A DNA stretch of 10,967 nt, taken from an uncultured Lutibacter sp. (GTDB taxonomy: Bacteria; Bacteroidota; Bacteroidia; Flavobacteriales; Flavobacteriaceae). Made by a program: the position numbers and the translations under genes. The stretch spans positions 1-10,967 of the forward strand of contig CAJXUO010000013.1 of NCBI GenBank assembly GCA_913061425.1. The letters run 5' to 3'. The notes under the pieces are model-generated. The model was not told where the DNA came from, did no database searches, and saw nothing but the letters and a program-made list of their open reading frames with translations. How positions within the stretch are numbered: the first letter of the stretch is position 1; each line of letters starts with the position of its first letter. This document shows, piece after piece, positions 1-9,802 of the stretch.

Positions 1-48
1 TCTACACCTCTCTATTCGTCGGCAGCGTCAGATGTGTATAAGAGACAG
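1..48 (+). other. Illumina Nextera adapter with i5 index (non-genomic)
   Basis: Positions 30-48 read AGATGTGTATAAGAGACAG, the 19-bp Tn5 mosaic end used in Nextera tagmentation. Positions 16-29 are the Nextera read-1 primer part (TCGTCGGCAGCGTC). Positions 8-15 (CTCTCTAT) match the i5 index known as S502/N502, and positions 1-7 (TCTACAC) are the end of the P5 oligonucleotide. The parts occur in exactly the order of the library construct, so this is untrimmed adapter at a contig end, probably from read-through of short inserts. It is not an organismal transposon. Confidence 0.98.
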
Positions 49-136
49 GGATACTATAGTATTGGTTTTAGATAAAAAGACACTATTTAAATTGTGAATT
101 GTAAATTAATTTTACATAAAATTTAAAACTAAAATT
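49..136 (+). promoter_or_regulatory. Leader/putative promoter region of the hydroxyproline operon
   Basis: This 88-bp A/T-rich stretch is all the genomic sequence available before the first operon gene. A TTG at 62-64 followed about 20 bp later by TATTTAAA (84-91) loosely resembles the Bacteroidota -33/-7 pattern (TTG ... TAnnTTTG), but the -7 match is imperfect. TAATTTTA at 107-114 is an alternative -7-like match lacking a well-placed TTG. A perfect 10-bp palindrome, AAATTAATTT, lies at 103-112, inside arms GTAAA (101-105) and TTTAC (111-115); it could be an operator, but A/T-only palindromes arise easily by chance here. The sequence before the ATG at 137 is A-rich with no clear Shine-Dalgarno, as is usual in Bacteroidota. 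Confidence 0.35.
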
Positions 137-1054
137 ATGAGTATTGATTGGAAAGGTGTGATGCCAGCAGTAACAACTAAGTTTACAGATAAGGACACGC
201 TAGATATGCAAATGTTTGAAACGAATATTCAAGCACAATTAAATGCAGGTGTTCATGGTATTGTTCTTGGTGGAACTTTAGGTGAAGCAAGTACTTTGAC
301 TGATGATGAAAAAAGAACGTTAACAAAAGAAACAGTAAATATTGTTGATGGTAAAGTGCCAGTTTTATTAAATATTGCAGAGCAAACTACTAAAGGTGCA
401 ATGGAAGCAGCACAAATAGCAGAAGAAGATGGAGCAAAAGGATTGATGATGTTACCTCCAATGAGATATAAAGCAGGAGATAGAGAAACTGTTGAATATT
501 TTAAGGCAGTTGCAAATAGTACGTCACTTCCTATTATGGTCTATAACAATCCTATAGATTATAAGATAGAAGTTTCTTTAGATATGTTTGATGAGTTGGT
601 TTCTTCTTGCCCAAACATTCAAGCAGTAAAAGAATCGACACGAGATATTTCTAATGTAACAAGAATAAAAAACAGATTTGGAGATAGATTAAAGATAATG
701 ACTGGAGTTGATACGCTAGCGCTTGAAAGTTTATTGATGGGAGCAGACGGTTGGGTTGCAGGTTTGGTTTGTGCATTTCCGGCAGAAACAGTTGCAATCT
801 ATGAATTGCAAAAAGCAGGGCGAATTAAAGAAGCAATTGAAATTTATCGTTGGTTTTTACCTTTGCTAGAGTTAGATATAAATCCTAAATTAGTGCAAAA
901 TATTAAGTTGGCAGAAGTCTACACAAAAATTGGAACAGAAAATGTGCGTGCTCCTCGATTACCATTGATTGGCGAAGAGCGTAAACATGTGCTACATATT
1001 ATTGAAGAAGGAATGAGAACGAGACCAACATTGCCAAATTATAAAAATTTATAA
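137..1054 (+). CDS. DapA-family 1-pyrroline-4-hydroxy-2-carboxylate deaminase (probable)
   Basis: This 305-residue protein belongs to the dihydrodipicolinate synthase / N-acetylneuraminate lyase family of TIM-barrel Schiff-base enzymes and has the usual family length. The Schiff-base lysine is Lys165 in the segment QAVKEST. The catalytic tyrosine is Tyr136 in MVYNNP. The substrate carboxylate-binding loop is GGTLGE at 45-50. By itself the family does not fix the substrate, since lysine-pathway DapA, keto-sugar-acid dehydratases and lyases share these residues. The neighbours decide it: with a hydroxyproline epimerase, a D-amino-acid oxidoreductase and an oxoglutarate-semialdehyde dehydrogenase, the expected reaction is deamination and dehydration of 1-pyrroline-4-hydroxy-2-carboxylate to 2-oxoglutarate semialdehyde plus ammonia, in the cytoplasm. 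It is the first gene of the operon, and its stop codon directly abuts the next ATG (TAAATG). The start is chosen because it opens a complete barrel and follows A-rich leader sequence. Confidence 0.85.
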   Translation: MSIDWKGVMPAVTTKFTDKDTLDMQMFETNIQAQLNAGVHGIVLGGTLGEASTLTDDEKRTLTKETVNIVDGKVPVLLNIAEQTTKGAMEAAQIAEEDGAKGLMMLPPMRYKAGDRETVEYFKAVANSTSLPIMVYNNPIDYKIEVSLDMFDELVSSCPNIQAVKESTRDISNVTRIKNRFGDRLKIMTGVDTLALESLLMGADGWVAGLVCAFPAETVAIYELQKAGRIKEAIEIYRWFLPLLELDINPKLVQNIKLAEVYTKIGTENVRAPRLPLIGEERKHVLHIIEEGMRTRPTLPNYKNL

Positions 1055-2638
1055 ATGATTACAGGAAAAAATTATATAGGGAATAACTTAATTGCTAATG
1101 GAATTAAAACATACACAACATTTAACCCTCAATTAAATAAAGAGAATACTTCTGTTTTTGTAGAAGCAACAACTGATGAAATTGATCAGGCAGTTTCATT
1201 AGCCAAAACGGCTTATAAAGAATTTAGTAAAATTTCTGGAGTAAGAAAAGCAGTTTTTTTAGATGTTATTGCTGATGAGATTTTGGCATTAGATGACGAA
1301 TTAATTCAAACATATTGCTCTGAAACAGGTTTGCCAGAAGGAAGGGCAAAAGGAGAAAGAGGGAGAACTGTTGGTCAATTAAGATCCTTTGCCAAACTTG
1401 TGGAAGAAGGTTCTTGGGTAGAAGCAACTATTGATACTGCTCAACCTGACAGGCAACCAATGGCAAGACCTGATGTTCGTAAAATGATGCTGCCTTTAGG
1501 TCCTGTTGTTGTATTTGGAGCGAGTAATTTTCCCTTAGCATATTCAACTGCAGGTGGAGATACAGCGGCTGCTTTGGCTTCTGGTTGTCCTGTGATAGTC
1601 AAATCTCATCCAATGCATGCTGGAACTGGAGAATTGGTAGCTTCTGCAATTATAAAAGCTGCTGAAAAAACAGGAATGCCAAATGGTGTGTTTTCAAATA
1701 TTAATAGTAGTGGAATTGAAGTTGGAGTCTATTTAGTAAAACATCCTGATGTAAAAGCAGTTGGGTTTACAGGAAGTATTCGTGGAGGTAGAGCATTATA
1801 TGATCTTGCAGCACAAAGAGACGAGCCTATTCCAGTATTTGCTGAAATGGGAAGTGTCAATCCAGTTATTATATTACCAAATGCTTTACAAGATAGAGGC
1901 GAAGCGTTGGCGAAGACGTATGCAAGTTCTATTACTTTAGGGACAGGTCAATTCTGTACAAATCCAGGATTAATAGTAGGAATTAAAGGTGCTGAATTAT
2001 CTAATTTTGTTAGTAATCTATCAAAGGATATTTTAGAGATAAATCCAACATGTATGTTGCATCCTAACATTGTTGGAGCCTTTGAACAAAGTAAATCAAC
2101 TGTTTTATCTCAAGAAAAAATAAATGTGACGGCTGAATTTACTGATACTGTACAATCAAACTATGCAAAACAAGTTGTTGCTACAGTTGATGGCTCAACA
2201 TTTTTAGAAAACACAAAATTGCATCAAGAAGTTTTTGGGCCATTCTCTATTATTGTACAATGTGAAAATTCTGATGAACTGGAAGAGGTTATTTCTAAAT
2301 TAGAAGGTCAATTAACAGGAACAGTAATTGGAGCTAATGATGAGGTTTCAGAATATTCAAATGTAGTTTCTGCTTTGCAAAATAGAGTAGGACGAATTAT
2401 TTTTAATGGAGTTCCAACAGGAGTAGAAGTGTGCCCTTCAATGGTTCATGGAGGTCCGTATCCTGCGTCAACGGATAGTAGGTTTACAGCAGTTGGAGTA
2501 AATTCAATCAAACGTTGGGTGAGACCATTTAGTTATCAAGATTGGCCAAACCATTTATTGCCAGATGAATTAAAAAATGAAAACTCATTAGAGATTTTAA
2601 GACATATAAATGGGAAATTAACAATGAGTAAAATTTAA
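1055..2638 (+). CDS. 2-oxoglutarate semialdehyde (2,5-dioxovalerate) dehydrogenase, NAD(P)+
   Basis: This 527-residue cytoplasmic aldehyde dehydrogenase is of the length typical of the 2-oxoglutarate-semialdehyde dehydrogenase group. Catalytic residues are visible: oxyanion Asn158 in GASNFP, cofactor-contacting Lys183 in VIVKSHP, the GFTGS cofactor turn at 237-241, general base Glu264 in FAEMGS, and nucleophile Cys301 in GTGQFCTNPG. The sequence around 145-195, with a long conserved run leading to KSHPMHAGTGE, is characteristic of the branch that oxidises 2,5-dioxovalerate in hydroxyproline and sugar-acid pathways. Here it would take the product of the preceding deaminase and make 2-oxoglutarate for the TCA cycle. 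It starts with no gap after the deaminase stop, so the two are probably translationally coupled. The family is certain; the substrate is assigned from branch similarity and operon context. NAD+ versus NADP+ preference cannot be read from the sequence. Confidence 0.9.
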   Translation: MITGKNYIGNNLIANGIKTYTTFNPQLNKENTSVFVEATTDEIDQAVSLAKTAYKEFSKISGVRKAVFLDVIADEILALDDELIQTYCSETGLPEGRAKGERGRTVGQLRSFAKLVEEGSWVEATIDTAQPDRQPMARPDVRKMMLPLGPVVVFGASNFPLAYSTAGGDTAAALASGCPVIVKSHPMHAGTGELVASAIIKAAEKTGMPNGVFSNINSSGIEVGVYLVKHPDVKAVGFTGSIRGGRALYDLAAQRDEPIPVFAEMGSVNPVIILPNALQDRGEALAKTYASSITLGTGQFCTNPGLIVGIKGAELSNFVSNLSKDILEINPTCMLHPNIVGAFEQSKSTVLSQEKINVTAEFTDTVQSNYAKQVVATVDGSTFLENTKLHQEVFGPFSIIVQCENSDELEEVISKLEGQLTGTVIGANDEVSEYSNVVSALQNRVGRIIFNGVPTGVEVCPSMVHGGPYPASTDSRFTAVGVNSIKRWVRPFSYQDWPNHLLPDELKNENSLEILRHINGKLTMSKI

Positions 2639-2642
2639 AAAA

Positions 2643-4364
2643 ATGAAATATTTAAAGATTGTTTATGTAGTATTAGTGCTTGTAGTAATTGGTTGTGAGA
2701 CTAAAGATTCTTCCACTATTTTGAATCAAATCATTACTGAGTATCAAGAGTATGAAGCGTATGATGATGAGAAATATCCATTAGGTGTTTACACAAAAGA
2801 GTACTATAAATCAGAGGCTGAATATGCACAAACTATTTTAGATAAATTAAACCAAATTAATGGTGATGGATTAAGCGAGACAGATAGAATATCTTTAGAT
2901 TTATTAAGATTTAAACTTAAAGATCAGATTGCATATTATGAATTTGAACAATACTTAAATCCGTTGCTATCTGACTATGGTTTCCATAGTAGTTTAACCT
3001 ACAATGTACGTCCATTAACTAATTATGAAGACGTTAAAAAATACCTTAACAAGTTGAATGCAATTCCTGAATATGTGAATCAGCATTTTGTGAATTTGAG
3101 AGAAGGATTAGAAAAAGGGGTTTCCCAACCTTTAGTGATTTTTAAAGGGTACGAATCTACTTATGATAGCAATATTGTTGATAATTATGAAGATAGTTAT
3201 TATTATTCTCCTTTTATGAATCTTCCAGAAGAACTGACAACTAGCCAAAAAGATTCAGTTTTAAGCGTTGCAAAACTAGCAATTGAAACAAATGTAACTC
3301 CAGAATTTAAACGAATTAAGCAGTTTTTTGAGATTGAATATTTCCCAAAAACGAGAACAACGATAGGTATTTCTGAGACTCCTAAAGGAGATGAATTCTA
3401 TCAAGATAGAATTAATTTTTATACAACAAGTACTCAGTATTCTGCTGACGATATTCATAAAATTGGATTGAGTGAAGTGGCTCGAATAAGAGCGGAAATG
3501 GAAAAAATTATTACTGATCTAGAGTTTAAAGGATCCTTTGCTGATTTCTTTTACTTTTTAAGAACAGATGAGCAATTCTATGCGAAAACACCAAGACAGT
3601 TAATGATGATTGCTCGTGATATGTCAAAGCGAGCAGATGAGCAGTTACCTCGATTTTTTAAAACATTACCTAGAAAACCATATGGAGTTGCTCCAGTTCC
3701 TGATGCAATTGCTCCTAAATACACAAGTGGAAGATATATAGGGACAGGAAAAGATAGTAAAGATCCAGGATATTATTGGGTAAACACCTATGATTTGCCA
3801 AGTAGAACGTTATATACTTTACCTTCTTTAACTGTGCATGAAGCGGTTCCTGGACATCATTTACAAGGGAGTTTAAATAATGAATTAGGAGATAGTATTC
3901 CACAGTTTAGAAAGGATTTGTATTTGTCTGCCTATGGAGAAGGTTGGGGATTGTATTCAGAATTTTTGGCTGATGAAATGGGAATGTATACGACTCCTTA
4001 TGAGCAGTTTGGGAAATTTACGTATGAAATGTGGAGAGCTTGCCGTTTGGTGGTAGATACAGGTATTCATGCAAAAGGATGGACACGACAGCAAGTTGTA
4101 GATTACATGTCTTTAAATACCGCATTATCATTACATGAAATTAATACAGAAACGGATAGATATATTTCTTGGCCAGGACAAGCATTGTCATATAAAATTG
4201 GTGAATTAAAAATTAGAGAACTACGTAAAAAAACGAAAGAGCAGCTAGGTTCGAAGTTTGATATTCGAGAATTTCATGAAATAATATTAGAACAAGGAAC
4301 TGTTACATTGGCAATTATGGAAAAAAGAGTTGACAACTATATTGATAACCTGAAAAATGAGTAA
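2643..4364 (+). CDS. DUF885-family lipoprotein, putative metallopeptidase
   Basis: This 573-residue protein starts with a short lipoprotein signal peptide: Lys2 and Lys5, a hydrophobic stretch (6-16), then a lipobox ending in Cys18 (VIGC). It should therefore be exported and membrane-anchored. The body matches the DUF885 family. It carries the hallmark His-Glu motif HEAVPGHHLQ at 399-408 and a second conserved block, YGEGWGLYSE, at 431-440, which probably supply metal ligands and the catalytic acid. The family is widely annotated as putative zinc peptidases, but its substrates are poorly known. It lies between the aldehyde dehydrogenase (4-bp gap) and the epimerase, whose ATG overlaps its end by 8 bp, so it is part of the hydroxyproline operon and not a passenger at the edge. 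A role in releasing hydroxyproline from peptides is a reasonable inference from context only. It is full length, with no sign of damage. Confidence 0.85.
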   Translation: MKYLKIVYVVLVLVVIGCETKDSSTILNQIITEYQEYEAYDDEKYPLGVYTKEYYKSEAEYAQTILDKLNQINGDGLSETDRISLDLLRFKLKDQIAYYEFEQYLNPLLSDYGFHSSLTYNVRPLTNYEDVKKYLNKLNAIPEYVNQHFVNLREGLEKGVSQPLVIFKGYESTYDSNIVDNYEDSYYYSPFMNLPEELTTSQKDSVLSVAKLAIETNVTPEFKRIKQFFEIEYFPKTRTTIGISETPKGDEFYQDRINFYTTSTQYSADDIHKIGLSEVARIRAEMEKIITDLEFKGSFADFFYFLRTDEQFYAKTPRQLMMIARDMSKRADEQLPRFFKTLPRKPYGVAPVPDAIAPKYTSGRYIGTGKDSKDPGYYWVNTYDLPSRTLYTLPSLTVHEAVPGHHLQGSLNNELGDSIPQFRKDLYLSAYGEGWGLYSEFLADEMGMYTTPYEQFGKFTYEMWRACRLVVDTGIHAKGWTRQQVVDYMSLNTALSLHEINTETDRYISWPGQALSYKIGELKIRELRKKTKEQLGSKFDIREFHEIILEQGTVTLAIMEKRVDNYIDNLKNE

Positions 4365-5367
4365 AGCAACATTCATTTGTATCGATGCTCATACTTGTGG
4401 AAACCCTGTGCGAGTGATTAAAGAAGGTGGACCGATATTAGTTGGGAAAACCATGAGTGAAAAGCGCCAGCATTTTTTAAAAGAATATGATTGGATTCGA
4501 AAAGGATTGATGTTTGAACCTCGTGGACATGATATGATGAGTGGAAGTATCTTATTTCCTCCTCACGATCCAGAAAATGACTTTGCAATTTTATTTATTG
4601 AAACTTCAGGATGTTTGCCAATGTGTGGTCATGGAACTATCGGTACTATTACCATAGCAATTGAAGAGGGTTTAGTGACTCCAAAAATTCCAGGAAAAAT
4701 AAGAATGGAAGCTCCTGCTGGTTTGGTAGAAATTGAATATCAGCAAACAGAAAATAAAGTTGATTGGGTGAGACTAAAGAATGTAAAAAGTTACTTGGCT
4801 GCAGAAAATTTAACGATTGATTGTCCAGAGTTAGGCGAAATATCATTTGATGTGGCTTATGGAGGTAATTATTATGCGATTGTAGATCCACAAGAAAATT
4901 TTTCTGGCATTCATGATTTTACAGCAAGTCAAATCATTCAATATTCACAAGATGTAAGGGAACGAATCAATCAGAAATATCCTAATTTGTTTATTCATCC
5001 AGAAGATAATACCATTCGTGATGTCACACATATGTTGTGGACAGGAAATCCATTAGATTCAAATTCATCAGGAAGAAATGCCGTTTTTTATGGTGATAAA
5101 GCCATAGATAGAAGTCCTTGTGGAACAGGAACATCAGCAAGATTGGCTCAGTTGCATGCTAAAGGAAAGTTGAAAAAAGGAGAGAAATACATTCATGAAA
5201 GTTATATAGGAAGTACATTTATTGGTTGTGTAGAAGAAGAAACCACATTAGATGGAAAAGCAGCAATAATACCAAGTATTCAAGGTTGGGCAAAAGTATT
5301 CGGACACAATACGATTACTATAGATACTGATGATGATCCTTATGCTTATGGTTTTCAAGTAATTTAA
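4357..5367 (+). CDS. lhpA: 4-hydroxyproline 2-epimerase (proline racemase family)
   Basis: This 336-residue cytoplasmic, cofactor-independent enzyme should interconvert trans-4-hydroxy-L-proline and cis-4-hydroxy-D-proline. Both catalytic cysteines of the two-base mechanism are present: Cys90 in MCGHGTIG and Cys255 in DRSPCGTGTSA, with the supporting His92 and Asp251. The second cysteine argues against the related trans-3-hydroxy-L-proline dehydratases, which have threonine there. The partner genes argue against a plain proline racemase. The N-terminal segment reads HTCGNPVRV where many family members have HTGGEP, which may be a clade feature. The start ATG lies inside the end of the DUF885 gene (shared ATGAGTAA), pointing to coupled translation. 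The next gene begins 1 bp after the stop. The symbol follows Pseudomonas usage for the epimerase. Confidence 0.92.
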   Translation: MSKATFICIDAHTCGNPVRVIKEGGPILVGKTMSEKRQHFLKEYDWIRKGLMFEPRGHDMMSGSILFPPHDPENDFAILFIETSGCLPMCGHGTIGTITIAIEEGLVTPKIPGKIRMEAPAGLVEIEYQQTENKVDWVRLKNVKSYLAAENLTIDCPELGEISFDVAYGGNYYAIVDPQENFSGIHDFTASQIIQYSQDVRERINQKYPNLFIHPEDNTIRDVTHMLWTGNPLDSNSSGRNAVFYGDKAIDRSPCGTGTSARLAQLHAKGKLKKGEKYIHESYIGSTFIGCVEEETTLDGKAAIIPSIQGWAKVFGHNTITIDTDDDPYAYGFQVI

Positions 5368-5368
5368 G

Positions 5369-6616
5369 ATGAGTAAAAATATACTAATTATTGGCGGTGG
5401 AATTATTGGTCTATGTTCTGCATATTATCTTCAAAAAGAAGGTCATCAAGTTACTGTCATAGATAAATCAAACTTTTCTAGTGGTGCATCTTATGTTAAT
5501 GCAGGTTATATTACTCCAAGTCATATTATTCCCTTGGCTGCTCCAGGAATGATCAATAAAGGGATGAAGTGGATGTTTAATTCTTCTAGCCCTTTTTATG
5601 TGAAGCCTCGTTTAGATTTAGACTTTTTAAAATGGAGTTTGGCTTTTAAAAAGTCAGCAACAAAAAGTAAAGTAGACAGGGCTATTCCTGTGATTAAAGA
5701 CATCAATTTATACAGTCGAGATTTGTATGAAGACATAAAATTATCAAACGATTTTAATTTTCACTATGAGCGTAAGGGTTTATTAATGTGTTATAAATCT
5801 GATAAAGCAGGAGAGGAAGAATGGGAGCTAGGACAACGAGGAATTAAAGAGGGTTTAGGTGTTAAAAATTTGACCAAAAAAGAAGTTGATGAATTAGAAC
5901 CTAATGCGAATTTAAATATAAAAGGAGCAGTATATTTTGATTCAGATGCTCACATGACTCCGTCTGATTTCATGTCTGAAATGATTACTTATTTAAAGTC
6001 AAAAGAGGTGCTTTTTTATGATAATGAAGAAGTTCTTGATATTGAAATAAATGACAATAAAATTTCAAAATTAGCGACAACTAAAAGAGAGTTAATTGCA
6101 GATGAAGTAGTTTTAGCAGCAGGAAGTTGGAGTTCATTATTGACAAAGAAAACAGGAATATCAATTCCAATTCAAGCAGGAAAAGGGTACGGAATAAATG
6201 TAGAAAGAGAAACAGGAATAACAATTCCAACTATATTATGTGAAGCCAAAGTTGCGGTAACTCCAATGAATGGTTTTACTCGTTTTGCAGGAACCATGGA
6301 AATCGCTGGAATAAACCATACAATAAATCCTGTGAGAGTAAATGCAATTGCTACTGCTGCAAAAGAATATTATAATCAATTAGAAATCACTGAAGACGAA
6401 AAGCAATCTGCGGCTTGTGGCTTAAGGCCATGTTCTCCAGACGGATTGCCATATATCGGTAAATCATCAAAATGCGAAAACCTTACGATTGCAACTGGTC
6501 ACGCTATGATGGGATGGAGTTTAGGTCCAGCAACAGGGAAATTGGTTTCTGAAATTATTTCAAACAAGAAGACTTCGTTAGATCTAAAGCCTTTTCATCC
6601 AGATAGGAAGTTTTAA
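5369..6616 (+). CDS. FAD-dependent D-amino acid dehydrogenase, probably cis-4-hydroxy-D-proline dehydrogenase
   Basis: This 415-residue protein is a DadA/DAO-family flavoprotein. Its N-terminal Rossmann motif is visible as IIGGGIIG (7-14) followed by the acidic residue Asp32 that ends the second beta strand. Near the C terminus come the conserved GLRPCSPDGLPYIG block (351-364) and the flavin-contacting ATGHAMMGWSLGPATGK region (375-391). The family oxidises D-amino or cyclic secondary amines, and coupling to the epimerase predicts cis-4-hydroxy-D-proline as substrate and 1-pyrroline-4-hydroxy-2-carboxylate as product. It is a single-subunit type; no genes for the multi-subunit hydroxyproline dehydrogenase seen in some Pseudomonas are present. 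Electrons probably go to the respiratory chain and not to oxygen, but that cannot be read here. It is the last gene of the operon, 1 bp after the epimerase, and faces the galactosidase gene tail to tail. Confidence 0.88.
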   Translation: MSKNILIIGGGIIGLCSAYYLQKEGHQVTVIDKSNFSSGASYVNAGYITPSHIIPLAAPGMINKGMKWMFNSSSPFYVKPRLDLDFLKWSLAFKKSATKSKVDRAIPVIKDINLYSRDLYEDIKLSNDFNFHYERKGLLMCYKSDKAGEEEWELGQRGIKEGLGVKNLTKKEVDELEPNANLNIKGAVYFDSDAHMTPSDFMSEMITYLKSKEVLFYDNEEVLDIEINDNKISKLATTKRELIADEVVLAAGSWSSLLTKKTGISIPIQAGKGYGINVERETGITIPTILCEAKVAVTPMNGFTRFAGTMEIAGINHTINPVRVNAIATAAKEYYNQLEITEDEKQSAACGLRPCSPDGLPYIGKSSKCENLTIATGHAMMGWSLGPATGKLVSEIISNKKTSLDLKPFHPDRKF

Positions 6617-6658
6617 TAATAGAGTCATCATTATTTGCGGGTGCTTGATGAATTCCGC
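6615..6658. terminator. Weak inverted repeats between convergent genes (possible bidirectional terminator)
   Basis: Only 57 bp separate the two convergent stop codons. Two short inverted repeats lie at this junction: AATAAT (6615-6620) with ATTATT (6630-6635), and GCGGG (6637-6641) with TCCGC (6654-6658), the latter closing with one G-U pair over a 12-base loop. Neither is followed at once by a strong U run; the nearest for the + strand is TCTTTTTG (6677-6684), just inside the galactosidase gene. A terminator is expected here for both units, but neither repeat is convincing. Confidence 0.25.
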
Positions 6659-6673
6659 TAGAATTTGCATGAT

Positions 6674-9802
<3,129 letters not shown>

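Noticed and set aside
30..48. Tn5 mosaic end as evidence of a natural transposon
   Set aside because: It is directly joined to the Nextera primer and index sequence, so it is library adapter and not a genomic element.
137..1054. Lysine-biosynthesis dihydrodipicolinate synthase
   Set aside because: The catalytic residues are shared across the family, but the operon contains only hydroxyproline-degradation partners and no diaminopimelate genes.
3276..3903. Two short minus-strand ORFs (60 and 62 codons) inside the DUF885 gene
   Set aside because: They lie antisense to a conserved full-length gene, resemble no known protein and reflect chance open frames in A/T-rich sequence.
4649..4891. 80-codon minus-strand ORF inside the epimerase gene
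   Set aside because: It is antisense to conserved epimerase sequence including its core, with low-complexity Leu/Asn/Gln-rich translation; a shadow ORF.
4357..5367. trans-3-hydroxy-L-proline dehydratase
   Set aside because: Those enzymes have threonine at the second catalytic position; this protein has Cys255 as well as Cys90, as epimerases do.
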